Assembly (NCBI RefSeq): GCF_050269735.1
Contig: NZ_JBNNIX010000001.1
Span: forward strand, 1,302,001 to 1,366,000
Reading direction: 5' to 3'
Length of the DNA stretch: 64,000 nucleotides
From: Paenisporosarcina sp050269735
Lineage (GTDB): Bacteria; Bacillota; Bacilli; Bacillales_A; Planococcaceae
The position numbers and the translations under genes were made by a program. Below are positions 26,504 to 34,275 of the stretch, piece by piece; within the stretch, counting starts at the first letter, position 1; each line of letters begins with the position of its first letter. Under the pieces are notes generated by a model. It was not told the origin of the DNA and searched no databases. It saw nothing but the letters and a program-made list of their open reading frames with translations.

Positions 26504-27156
26504 AAACTGCAGTAATTTGTGCGGGTGGCCCTCTTGATGAATTAGCCGAATTTGAGCCATTCAGAGGTTCAGAAAATGTCATTTTTATCGGGGCTGACAA
26601 AGGTGCGATTTATTTACTCAATGAAAGAATACAACCAAACGTGGCTGTAGGTGACTTTGATTCATTGACACCGGATGAACTTTCACAGTTAAAAGAACAT
26701 GTGGAATCAGTGAAAGTTGCCCCTGCTGAAAAGAATGAAACAGATACGGATTTAGCTATCGCGGAAGCTTTACACTTTAATCCTGATCATATTTTAGTGA
26801 CAGGTGTGACAGGTGGCCGCTTAGATCACTTTATGGCTGTTCTCAATAGTGTTTATCGTTTTCAAAAGAACAATCCTTCCATACAATTTACAATACGTAA
26901 CAAATGGAATGAAATGAAGCTGTTGACTCCTGGTATTACACCTTTAATAAAGGATCGACAGTTTCCATTTGTGTCTTTTTTTGCTTTTCAAGGAAGTGTG
27001 GAGCACGTGACGTTGACTGGCATGAAATATAATGTTTGCGATGAATTGATTGAAATGGGCAATTCCCGCTTTACAAGTAATGAAGTATTGGACGAACACG
27101 GGTCTATCTCCTTTGCATCTGGCATATGTTTATTAATACGTAGCTCAGATCAATAA
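26500..27156 (+). CDS. thiN: Thiamine pyrophosphokinase
   Basis: Converts thiamine to thiamine pyrophosphate. The 218-residue protein shows the TPK catalytic motifs: an acidic VGDFDSLTPDEL near residues 50-61, NETDTDLAIAEAL near 76-88, and TGVTGGRLDHFMA near 99-111. The start overlaps the rpe stop (ATGA). It is followed 14 bases later by spoVM, the same order as in B. subtilis (yloS-spoVM). Confidence 0.93.
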   Translation: MKTAVICAGGPLDELAEFEPFRGSENVIFIGADKGAIYLLNERIQPNVAVGDFDSLTPDELSQLKEHVESVKVAPAEKNETDTDLAIAEALHFNPDHILVTGVTGGRLDHFMAVLNSVYRFQKNNPSIQFTIRNKWNEMKLLTPGITPLIKDRQFPFVSFFAFQGSVEHVTLTGMKYNVCDELIEMGNSRFTSNEVLDEHGSISFASGICLLIRSSDQ

Positions 27157-27170
27157 GAAGGAGTGAAAGC

Positions 27171-27287
27171 ATGCGTGTTTATACTTTTAGATTACCGAGA
27201 TTTGTAAGTGGGTTTGTGAGAATGTGTTTAGGTTGGGTGCACACTGAGGGTAAACCGAAGAAGAGGAACGAAAAAATGCCAGACTGA
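27171..27287 (+). CDS. spoVM: Stage V sporulation protein SpoVM, C-terminally extended
   Basis: This 38-residue product begins MRVYTFRLPRFVSGFVR, clearly the SpoVM amphipathic helix with the conserved Pro9, which embeds in the positively curved forespore membrane and anchors the coat ATPase SpoIVA. B. subtilis SpoVM has 26 residues; here the frame continues past the usual end with a polar, lysine-rich tail (HTEGKPKKRNEKMPD). The final codons lie in the hairpin that ends rpmB on the other strand. GAAGGAG precedes the ATG. Position after thiN and opposite rpmB is conserved. The function of the tail is unknown. Confidence 0.9.
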   Translation: MRVYTFRLPRFVSGFVRMCLGWVHTEGKPKKRNEKMPD

Positions 27288-27306
27288 CTTATGTCAGTCT
27301 GGCATT
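27275..27306. terminator. Bidirectional hairpin between spoVM and rpmB
   Basis: A perfect stem ATGCCAGACTGAC (27276-27288) with GTCAGTCTGGCAT (27293-27305) and a 4-base loop. On the minus strand it is followed by TTTTTTCG, so it is a strong rpmB terminator; on the plus strand the tract is only TACTTAT. The left arm contains the last codons and stop of spoVM. Confidence 0.82.
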
Positions 27307-27320
27307 ACTTATGGGCACGA

Positions 27321-27509
27321 TTAAACGCGCTCAACTTTTCCTGATTTCAATGCTCTCGCAGAAACCCATACACGTTTTGGTTTACCGTCTACAAGAATAC
27401 GAACTTTTTGTAGGTTAGCTCCCCAAGTACGTTTTGTTGAGTTCATTGCGTGAGAACGAGCGTTACCAGCACGAGCTTTGCGCCCTGAAATTACACATAC
27501 TTTTGGCAT
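27321..27509 (-). CDS. rpmB: 50S ribosomal protein L28
   Basis: The 62-residue basic protein reads MPKVCVISGRKARAGNARSH and then NSTKRTWGANLQKVR, standard for bacterial L28 without zinc-binding cysteine pairs (a single Cys5 is present). It is transcribed alone on the minus strand, between spoVM and the asp23-like gene, as in B. subtilis. GAGGAGG lies a few bases before its ATG. Confidence 0.96.
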   Translation of the reverse strand: MPKVCVISGRKARAGNARSHAMNSTKRTWGANLQKVRILVDGKPKRVWVSARALKSGKVERV

Positions 27510-27693
27510 ACTATTTCCTCCTCAAAAAAGAAGCTGAAAGATTTTTTTCAGTTCGATATTTCACATACTTTAATAATTTAACACATAGTAATTTTCTTTG
27601 CAACAAGTTTTCACCCCCCTTTCAAGAAAAAAGCCTTTACAGAGGAATGCAGGAGATTGTTAACGTTTTCTTTTATTAAAGGACATTGTGTAG

Positions 27694-27699
27694 TACAAT
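27694..27699 (+). promoter_or_regulatory. Possible -10 element upstream of the asp23-like gene
   Basis: TACAAT at 27694-27699 lies 40 bases before the start codon. The hexamer 17 bases upstream (TTTTAT at 27671-27676) is a poor -35, so this is a tentative call. The gap 27510-27738 must hold both this promoter and the divergent rpmB promoter. Confidence 0.4.
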
Positions 27700-27738
27700 A
27701 ATGGGTAGTCAAAAAGGACTTATAAGGAGGTATACTCT

Positions 27739-28101
27739 ATGTCAATTGAGTTAAAAAACGAATTCGGACAAATTGATATTTCAAATGATGTCGTTGCACA
27801 AATTGCAGGTGGAGCAGCAATTGAATGTTATGGAATTGTTGGTATGGCGTCCAAACATCAAATTCGAGATGGTTTAACAGATATTTTACGTAAAGAAAAT
27901 TTTGCTAAAGGTGTACTAGTGCGCCAAAATGGCGAAGATCTTCACATAGATATGTACATCATCATTAGCTACGGCACAAAAGTGTCAGAAGTGGCTTATC
28001 AAGTTCAATCAAAAGTTAAATACACCTTAAATAAGACATTAGGACTTGCAGTGAAATCAGTAAATATTTACGTTCAAGGAGTTCGTGTTACGAACCCATA
28101 A
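27739..28101 (+). CDS. Asp23/Gls24 family envelope stress protein (YloU)
   Basis: The 120-residue protein belongs to the Asp23/Gls24 family: an N-terminal beta segment (GQIDISNDVVAQIAGGAAIE), a conserved CYGIVGMAS, then a paired-strand region (GVLVRQNGEDLHIDMYIIIS) and a terminal helix with VKSVNIYVQGVRV. Relatives are small peripheral membrane proteins of unclear biochemical role; the yloU-fakA pairing is conserved in Firmicutes. A strong AAGGAGG site precedes the ATG. It lies 16 bases upstream of fakA and is likely co-transcribed with it. Confidence 0.9.
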   Translation: MSIELKNEFGQIDISNDVVAQIAGGAAIECYGIVGMASKHQIRDGLTDILRKENFAKGVLVRQNGEDLHIDMYIIISYGTKVSEVAYQVQSKVKYTLNKTLGLAVKSVNIYVQGVRVTNP

Positions 28102-28117
28102 GAGGAGGAAGTAGGAT

Positions 28118-29785
28118 ATGAAGTCTTTAGACGGAATTCAATTTGCAGAAATGGTGAAAATGGGTGCTCATCATCTATTTCAAAATGCAGATTATGTGGA
28201 TGCGCTAAATGTCTTTCCTGTTCCCGATGGTGACACGGGAACGAACATGAACTTATCAATGTCTTCTGGAGCAAAAGAAACAGAAGCACATGCAGTTAAT
28301 CATATTGGAAAAACAGCACAAGCACTTTCAAAAGGATTATTAATGGGAGCTCGTGGTAACTCGGGCGTTATTTTATCTCAACTTTTCCGTGGATTCGGAA
28401 AAGATGTTGAAACAAAATCATCCTTGACAGCAAAAGAGTTTGCCCATGCATTCCAACATGGTGTGGATATGGCTTACAAAGCAGTTATGAAGCCAGTTGA
28501 AGGAACGATTTTGACTGTAGCAAAAGATTCAGCCAAAAAAGCGGTAGAAGTGGCCGAGCATGAAGACAATATTATTGTAGTGATGGAAGAGTTGCTCAAA
28601 GAAGCAAAAGCTTCTTTAGCGCGTACGCCTGATTTACTACCTGTTTTAAAAGAAGTTGGTGTAGTCGATTCAGGTGGACAAGGCCTTGTGTATGTTTATG
28701 AAGGATTCATCGCTTCCATGAAAGGCGAGAAATTACCTGAAAAAACATCTGCCTATTCAATGGATGATCTTGTAAGTGCGGAACATCATAAAAATGTTCA
28801 GGGCTTCATGGATACTTCGGATATTGAATTTGGTTATTGTACGGAATTCATGGTGAAATTCATACCAGAAAAAGTAGCTGAAAATCCGTTCAATGAAAAT
28901 GACTTCCGTGAAGGCTTGAGTCAGTTTGGTGATTCATTGCTTGTAATTTCGGATGACGAAATTGCAAAAGTACATATTCACTCGGAGCAACCAGGTAACT
29001 GTTTAAGTTATGGACAAAAATACGGCGATCTTATCAAAATCAAGATTGAAAACATGCGTCAACAGCATGCTGAAATTGTTGGGGATGATTACAAGAAAGA
29101 TCAGCCAATCTCTACTCCAACTAAAAAACATCCTTATGCAGTAGTTACCGTCGCGATGGGCGCAGGGATTTCAGAGCTACTTAAAAGTGTAGGAGCAAGT
29201 GCAGTCATTGAAGGTGGACAAACAATGAACCCTTCTACAGAAGATATCGTTAAAGCGATTGAAGCTGTTGGTGCTGAGCGAGTTCTTATTTTACCGAACA
29301 ACAAAAATATCATTATGGCGGCTGAGCAAGCTGCAGAAGTAATGGGCATTGAAGCGGCAGTCGTACCAACTAAATCAGTTCCTCAAGGAATGGCTGCGTT
29401 ATTAGCATTCAATCCAGAAGCTTCTGTTGAAGCCAACAAAGCGGCTATGACTGAAGCGTATGCGCACGTCAAAACTGGTCAAGTAACGTTTGCGGTTCGT
29501 GATACTTCCATCGATGGTGTTGAAATCCAAAAGGATGATTTCATGGCAATTTCCGAAGGGAAGATCATTCTTGCCACACCTTCACTTGAAGAAGTTTCGC
29601 AAACACTGCTCAACGACATGGTTGATGAAGATGCAGAAATCATTACAATCATTTACGGAGAAGATGTTACAGAAGTCGATGCCAACGAGTTGGCTGCATT
29701 CGTAGAGGAGAAATTCTCGCATGCTGATGTCGAAGTATATAATGGGAAACAACCGTTGTATCCATACATCATTTCAGTAGAATAA
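28118..29785 (+). CDS. fakA: Fatty acid kinase catalytic subunit FakA (DhaL-domain protein, YloV)
   Basis: FakA phosphorylates FakB-bound fatty acids so that exogenous fatty acids can enter phospholipid synthesis. The 555-residue protein has an N-terminal DhaL kinase domain (residues 1-200) with the Mg-ATP motif VFPVPDGDTGTNMNLSMSSG and GARGNSGVILSQLFRG. A central domain and a C-terminal DegV-like region follow (VTVAMGAGISELLKSVGAS, LPNNKNIIMAAEQAAEV). AGAGGAGGAA precedes the ATG. A strong terminator follows directly. Confidence 0.93.
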   Translation: MKSLDGIQFAEMVKMGAHHLFQNADYVDALNVFPVPDGDTGTNMNLSMSSGAKETEAHAVNHIGKTAQALSKGLLMGARGNSGVILSQLFRGFGKDVETKSSLTAKEFAHAFQHGVDMAYKAVMKPVEGTILTVAKDSAKKAVEVAEHEDNIIVVMEELLKEAKASLARTPDLLPVLKEVGVVDSGGQGLVYVYEGFIASMKGEKLPEKTSAYSMDDLVSAEHHKNVQGFMDTSDIEFGYCTEFMVKFIPEKVAENPFNENDFREGLSQFGDSLLVISDDEIAKVHIHSEQPGNCLSYGQKYGDLIKIKIENMRQQHAEIVGDDYKKDQPISTPTKKHPYAVVTVAMGAGISELLKSVGASAVIEGGQTMNPSTEDIVKAIEAVGAERVLILPNNKNIIMAAEQAAEVMGIEAAVVPTKSVPQGMAALLAFNPEASVEANKAAMTEAYAHVKTGQVTFAVRDTSIDGVEIQKDDFMAISEGKIILATPSLEEVSQTLLNDMVDEDAEIITIIYGEDVTEVDANELAAFVEEKFSHADVEVYNGKQPLYPYIISVE

Positions 29786-29790
29786 TACAG

Positions 29791-29825
29791 AAAAGCAGTG
29801 AATCAATTCGGTTCACTGCTTTTTT
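29791..29825 (+). terminator. Terminator of the asp23-like/fakA operon
   Basis: A 12-bp stem AAAAGCAGTGAA (29791-29802) with TTCACTGCTTTT (29812-29823) and a 9-base loop, followed by a T-run. It begins six bases after the fakA stop. Confidence 0.92.
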
Positions 29826-29838
29826 ATAGGATCTCACT

Positions 29839-29884
29839 TTTATGTTTCGAAGCTAGCGTAGCGTAAAACGGCTTTCCACATAAA
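29839..29884. repeat. Short inverted repeat, possible dispersed element
   Basis: TTTATGT (29839-29845) and ACATAAA (29878-29884) flank a GC-rich core that includes GCTAGCGTAGCG and TAAAACGG. The core read on the minus strand (GGAAAGC, CGTTTTACG) resembles the end of the palindromic element near 56130. The relationship is inferred from the shared words only. Confidence 0.4.
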
Positions 29885-29905
29885 TGTAAGCGGATTCTAT
29901 TACTT

Positions 29906-29934
29906 TTGTTTAATGTGGTCTAATATTGTAAACT
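29906..29934 (+). promoter_or_regulatory. Candidate promoter of the sdaAB-sdaAA(-recG) operon
   Basis: TTGTTT (29906-29911), a 17-base spacer and TAAACT (29929-29934) lie 36 bases before the sdaAB ATG, between the fakA terminator and the gene. Both hexamers are imperfect. Confidence 0.5.
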
Positions 29935-29969
29935 GTAGGTAGAAATTCGAAACAAAGGGGTTTAGTAAA

Positions 29970-30632
29970 ATGAAGTTTAAATCAGTCTTTGATATTATCG
30001 GACCGGTTATGATCGGTCCTTCATCTTCACATACAGCAGGGGCTGCAAGAATTGGTCTTGTAACTCGAGAGTTATTTGGCAGACAGCCGAAATGGGCTAA
30101 AATCTATTTATATGGATCATTTGCTGAAACGTACAGAGGACATGGTACTGACATTGCCATCATTGGAGGACTACTTGGTTTCGATACGTTTGATGAACGC
30201 ATTAAAACCTCGTTCGACCTTGCACACGATATCGGGATGACGTTTGAATTTATTCCTGAAAATGGCCATACAGAACATCCGAATACAGCAAGACTTGTTA
30301 TTGGCGATGAATCAGGTGAAATGGAACTCATCGGTATATCCATTGGTGGCGGGAAAATTGAAATCAGTGAACTAAATGGTTTCCCGCTTCGATTATCTGG
30401 AAATCATTCTGCGATCTTGGTTGTACATGATGATAAACCGGGAAGTATTGCTAAAGTAGCTAGTTGTTTAGCAGAACAAAATATTAATATTGGCCATATG
30501 GAAGTTTCCCGAAAAGAACAAGGTCAAATGGCATTGATGGTCATTGAAGTGGATGAGCCAATTGAAGATCATGTGTTACTGCAAATCTCTCAGTTGCCAT
30601 ATATCACACAAGTAACGAAAATCGCAGATTAA
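29970..30632 (+). CDS. sdaAB: L-serine dehydratase, beta subunit
   Basis: One of two subunits of the iron-sulfur L-serine deaminase that makes pyruvate and ammonia from serine. The 220-residue protein has the N-terminal SDH beta domain (FDIIGPVMIGPSSSHTAGA, GHGTDIAIIGGLLGFDTFDE). A C-terminal ACT domain spans about residues 148-218 (HSAILVVHDDKPGSIAKVAS, INIGHMEVSRKEQ) and may sense serine. It lies 13 bases before sdaAA. AAAGGGG precedes the ATG. Confidence 0.95.
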   Translation: MKFKSVFDIIGPVMIGPSSSHTAGAARIGLVTRELFGRQPKWAKIYLYGSFAETYRGHGTDIAIIGGLLGFDTFDERIKTSFDLAHDIGMTFEFIPENGHTEHPNTARLVIGDESGEMELIGISIGGGKIEISELNGFPLRLSGNHSAILVVHDDKPGSIAKVASCLAEQNINIGHMEVSRKEQGQMALMVIEVDEPIEDHVLLQISQLPYITQVTKIAD

Positions 30633-30645
30633 AGGAGTAATAGAT

Positions 30646-31542
30646 ATGAACGTCTTATTTCGTAATGTAAGAGAATTGGTCGAATTGGCGACTAGTGAAA
30701 ATAAATTGATTTCTGAGTTGATGATTGAACAAGAGATGTTAATAACACGTAGAAGCCGTGAAGAGATCATGAATCAAATGGATCGAAACTTAACGGTTAT
30801 GGAAGAAGCTGTGGAAAAAGGATTGAAAGGTGTTCAATCCACTTCAGGTTTAACTGGAGGAGATGCAGTGCTTCTTCAAAATTACATGAAAAAGGGCAAT
30901 ACATTGTCTGGTACACTTTTGATTGATGCAGTAAGTAAAGCTGTAGCGACGAACGAAGTGAATGCCGCAATGGGTACGATTTGCGCAACACCGACGGCAG
31001 GATCAGCCGGCGTAGTTCCTGGAACATTATTTGCTGTTCAAAATCAATTGAATCCAACACGTGAAGAGATGATTCGTTACTTGTTCACTTCTGGAGCTTT
31101 TGGATTCGTGGTAGCTAACAATGCATCCATTTCAGGAGCTGCTGGAGGATGTCAGGCAGAAGTAGGATCAGCAGCGGCGATGGCAGCAGCAGCTATTGTC
31201 GAGATGGCTGGAGGTACTCCACAGCAATCCTCGGAAGCTTTTGCGATAACAATGAAGAATATGCTAGGTCTAGTCTGTGATCCTGTTGCTGGATTAGTAG
31301 AAGTTCCATGTGTTAAACGAAATGCGATGGGAGCTGCAAACGCTTTGGTTGCAGCAGATATGGCTCTTGCAGGAGTGACTAGCCGTATTCCATGTGATGA
31401 AGTAATCGATGCCATGTTTAAGATTGGTCAAACAATGCCAACTGCATTAAAAGAAACTGCGCAGGGCGGTTTAGCTGCGACACCGACAGGAAGAGCACTA
31501 GCTGAAAAAATCTTCGGTGCTGAATTTGTAAAAGGTGTCTGA
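30646..31542 (+). CDS. sdaAA: L-serine dehydratase, alpha subunit
   Basis: The 298-residue catalytic subunit carries the [4Fe-4S] cluster that activates serine. Candidate cluster cysteines appear in GTICATPTAGSAGVVPGT and in LVCDPVAGLVEVPCVKRN. GGDAVLLQNYMKKGNT and SGAAGGCQAEVGSA are further family segments. AAAGGAG precedes the ATG. The end overlaps the recG GTG by eight bases, so recG translation is coupled to this metabolic gene, the same adjacency as in B. subtilis (sdaAA-recG). Confidence 0.95.
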   Translation: MNVLFRNVRELVELATSENKLISELMIEQEMLITRRSREEIMNQMDRNLTVMEEAVEKGLKGVQSTSGLTGGDAVLLQNYMKKGNTLSGTLLIDAVSKAVATNEVNAAMGTICATPTAGSAGVVPGTLFAVQNQLNPTREEMIRYLFTSGAFGFVVANNASISGAAGGCQAEVGSAAAMAAAAIVEMAGGTPQQSSEAFAITMKNMLGLVCDPVAGLVEVPCVKRNAMGAANALVAADMALAGVTSRIPCDEVIDAMFKIGQTMPTALKETAQGGLAATPTGRALAEKIFGAEFVKGV

Positions 31543-33583
31543 TAGAACGCTTCAGTCCGTCAGTAGTTTAAAAGGCGTTGGTGGAGAAACTGAAAAATCA
31601 CTGAATGACATGGGCATTGTTACTTTGCAGGATTTGGTCATGACATTTCCATATCGTCATGAAGATTTCCGTTTAAAAAACATAGCGGAAACACCACATA
31701 ACGAAAGAATTACAGTAGAGGGAAGGGTCGAAAGTGAACCTTCCGTTCTTTTTTTAGGGAAAAACAAATCTCGTCTGCAAATCCGACTTCTCGTAGGGCC
31801 ACATTTAATTAAAGTAGTCTTTTTTAATCAGGCATACTTAAAAAATAAAATAGCAAGTGGTCAAATTATTACGGTAACGGGTAAATGGGATCGAGGTCGT
31901 CAAGCGATCAGTGTGTCGAATTTTTCGCCTGGACCTAAGACGGACAATGTGGATTTTGAGCCAATATATAGTCTCAAAGGCTCTCTACATCAAAAAACCT
32001 TCCGTAAATTTATGCATCAGGCATTGCAAGAAGTAACAAACGATTTAGAAGAATGTCTTCCACATCACCTAAGAGAAACGTATAAATTATTGCCAGTGCA
32101 TGAAGCGCTTGAAGGGATTCACTTCCCAAAATCCGCGGAACATGTCAAACAGGCACGCAGACGGTTTGTCTACGAAGAGTTATTGTTGTTCCAATTAAAA
32201 ATGCAAGCGATAAAAAAAGTGCGTAAAGAACAAAATAAAGGCATATCCATTGCGTACGATGTTCAGAAATTAAAAGACTTAATCGTTGCATTACCTTATG
32301 AACTAACCAATGCTCAAAAGCGAGTGGTCAATGAAATTTGTAAAGATTTAAAAGAGCCACACCGTATGAACCGTTTGCTTCAAGGGGATGTTGGTTCAGG
32401 TAAAACGGTCGTTGCAGCCATTGGTTTATATGCTGTGATTACTGCGGGTTACCAGGGGGCCATGATGGCACCGACGGAAATTCTGGCGGAGCAACATGCC
32501 GCATCCCTGCATGATTGGCTATCACCACTCGGAATTCGCATGGCACTATTAACAGGTTCCACCAAAACAAAAGCACGCAGGATTTTACTGGAGCAACTTC
32601 AAAATGGAGAGATTGACTTACTAATTGGCACACACGCACTTATTCAGCCGGACGTAGAATTTAATAAACTTGGTCTCGTGATCACTGATGAACAACATCG
32701 TTTTGGAGTCGAACAACGCCGGGTGTTGAGGGATAAAGGAATAAACCCAGATGTATTATTCATGACTGCTACCCCGATTCCACGAACTTTGGCCATCACT
32801 GCTTTTGGTGAAATGGACGTATCCATTATTGATGAAATGCCAGCCGGTCGAAAAGAGATTGAAACGCATTGGGTGAAAAAAGAGATGTTTGAACAAATCA
32901 TCAAACGTATGGTGATTGAACTTCAAGCTGGCAGACAAGCCTATGTTATCTGTCCACTCATTGAAGAATCAGATAAGTTAGATGTGCAGAATGCCGTGGA
33001 AGTGTACGAACAATTATCATCCATTTTCAATCAGAAATATAAGGTCGGTCTGATGCACGGCCGACTGCATTCAAGTGAAAAAGATGAAGTCATGCGGGCA
33101 TTCAGTGAAGGGGAAGTTCAAGTTCTCGTTTCCACCACGGTAGTGGAAGTTGGTGTGAATGTGCCAAATGCGACGTTTATGGTTATTTATGATGCAGAAC
33201 GTTTTGGGTTGGCGCAACTCCACCAGCTAAGGGGACGTGTAGGACGTGGCTCGGAGCAATCCTATTGTATTTTGTTGGCCGATCCGAAATCCGAAGAAGG
33301 CAAAGAGCGCATGACTTCGATGACAGAAACCAATGATGGATTCAAGCTAGCAGAAAAAGATCTGGAACTTCGAGGAGCAGGTGACTTTTTCGGAAGAAAA
33401 CAAAGTGGAATGCCTGAGTTTAAAATGGCCGATCTGGTCCATGACTATCGTGCACTCGAAACAGCCAGACAAGATGCGGAAAAATTTATTTCTTCTGATG
33501 AATTTTGGACAATTGAAGAGACGAAGTGTTTGCGCACTTACTTGGAACAGTCCGGCGCAATGGATGGGGAACGAATTGATTAA
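31535..33583 (+). CDS. recG: ATP-dependent DNA helicase RecG
   Basis: A 682-residue branch-migration helicase that processes stalled forks and recombination intermediates. The N-terminal wedge OB domain (residues 50-150) is followed by Walker A GDVGSGKTVVA near residue 284, DEQH near 383, FMTATPIPRTL, and the second lobe with STTVVEVGVNVPNATFMVIY and LHQLRGRVGRG. The start is GTG at 31535 (SDRTLQSVSSLKGVGGETEK after the initiator), inside the sdaAA end, with only a weak GGTG signal. In B. subtilis fapR follows directly; here an accessory segment intervenes. Confidence 0.95.
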   Translation: MSDRTLQSVSSLKGVGGETEKSLNDMGIVTLQDLVMTFPYRHEDFRLKNIAETPHNERITVEGRVESEPSVLFLGKNKSRLQIRLLVGPHLIKVVFFNQAYLKNKIASGQIITVTGKWDRGRQAISVSNFSPGPKTDNVDFEPIYSLKGSLHQKTFRKFMHQALQEVTNDLEECLPHHLRETYKLLPVHEALEGIHFPKSAEHVKQARRRFVYEELLLFQLKMQAIKKVRKEQNKGISIAYDVQKLKDLIVALPYELTNAQKRVVNEICKDLKEPHRMNRLLQGDVGSGKTVVAAIGLYAVITAGYQGAMMAPTEILAEQHAASLHDWLSPLGIRMALLTGSTKTKARRILLEQLQNGEIDLLIGTHALIQPDVEFNKLGLVITDEQHRFGVEQRRVLRDKGINPDVLFMTATPIPRTLAITAFGEMDVSIIDEMPAGRKEIETHWVKKEMFEQIIKRMVIELQAGRQAYVICPLIEESDKLDVQNAVEVYEQLSSIFNQKYKVGLMHGRLHSSEKDEVMRAFSEGEVQVLVSTTVVEVGVNVPNATFMVIYDAERFGLAQLHQLRGRVGRGSEQSYCILLADPKSEEGKERMTSMTETNDGFKLAEKDLELRGAGDFFGRKQSGMPEFKMADLVHDYRALETARQDAEKFISSDEFWTIEETKCLRTYLEQSGAMDGERID

Positions 33584-33697
33584 ATAGCTCTGTTTAATGG
33601 CATAGTTTTTATCGTTACAATTGCTCTTGCAGTACGTTCGGAATGAGACCCCAAGTATGAAAAACACATAATTGAAGTCTCATTCTTCGAAAGTGCT

Positions 33698-33752
33698 GCT
33701 CCTGCGGTTATTCGTCGCAAAAAAAGACCTACTCCTGCGGTTACTCGTCGCA
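33698..33752. repeat. Two tandem copies of a 22-base element, period 33
   Basis: Unit 1 (33698-33719) and unit 2 (33731-33752) share CTCCTGCGGTTA, then TCGTCGCA, differing at the first base and one internal base (ATT versus ACT). The units are separated by AAAAAAGACCT. The words are typical of short dispersed intergenic elements that I associate with Planococcaceae; a computed search of the whole genome would be needed to count copies. Confidence 0.75.
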
Positions 33753-33850
33753 TGTTTAAATCTGGATATTTCATTTTTCGTAAAATAACCTTGAAAGTTA
33801 AAAAATTATTCGATTATTACCTTGGTGACTCAAGGGAATTACATAGTTCA

Positions 33851-33890
33851 AGAAAAATCGCACAAGAGCATTTTCCTGTGCGATTTCACA
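33851..33890 (-). terminator. Terminator of the 63-aa membrane protein gene
   Basis: AAATCGCACA (33855-33864) pairs with TGTGCGATTT (33877-33886) around a 12-base loop; on the minus strand the stem runs into TTTTTCTTG. It begins 18 bases past the stop of the gene at 33905. Confidence 0.82.
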
Positions 33891-33904
33891 TGTCCATATG
33901 TTAT

Positions 33905-34096
33905 TTAATTTAAAAACCAAAAAATCAACTCTACAACGATTATTACTGGAATTAATGCGCTATACATCAATCCAAGCCAATTCATACTTTTTTCACTGCT
34001 ATAAACAGCGTCACTTTCTTTTGTCACTAATAGTGTACTTACTAGAGCAATTATTAAAATGATGGAAACGGTAATTAATAAAATAAGAATGTTCAT
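33905..34096 (-). CDS. Hypothetical small membrane protein, 63 aa
   Basis: I do not recognise a family. The sequence has two hydrophobic helices, residues 2-24 (ILILLITVSIILIIALVSTL) and about 43-62 (LGLMYSALIPVIIVVELIFW). They are joined by a polar stretch (VTKESDAVYSSEKSMN), giving a hairpin-like topology. A strong GAGGAGG lies four bases before the ATG and a proper terminator follows, so it looks like a genuine monocistronic gene. It sits in an insert between recG and fapR, beside a MocR-type regulator on the same strand. The gap 34097-34275 between them holds a possible minus-strand -10 (TATAAT at 34181-34186). Confidence 0.72.
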   Translation of the reverse strand: MNILILLITVSIILIIALVSTLLVTKESDAVYSSEKSMNWLGLMYSALIPVIIVVELIFWFLN

Positions 34097-34275
34097 ATAT
34101 CCTCCTCGACGCCATCGTTATTGTAAATGTTCGTTAGAATTTATCCTTGTATGTTTTTTCATACTGCACTATCAAATATTATTATAAAAGGATTCATAAA
34201 ATTTATGACCATCCAATTTGCTATTATTTATACCATCCACTTTCGTGCTTAATAATTCATTTTTTTTTAAAAAAA

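Larger units (their letters stand above)
33584..33904. other. Gene-free stretch after recG with repeats and hairpins
   Basis: This holds an inverted repeat GAATGAGAC (33641-33649) / GTCTCATTC (33677-33685) with a 27-base loop, possibly a weak recG terminator. The two direct repeat units at 33698-33752 and the terminator of the minus-strand membrane gene at 33855-33886 follow. I see no coding frame with a ribosome-binding site. Confidence 0.65.

Noticed and set aside
33698..33752. CRISPR array
   Set aside because: Only two units, spacer of 11 bases and no cas genes; it is a short tandem repeat.
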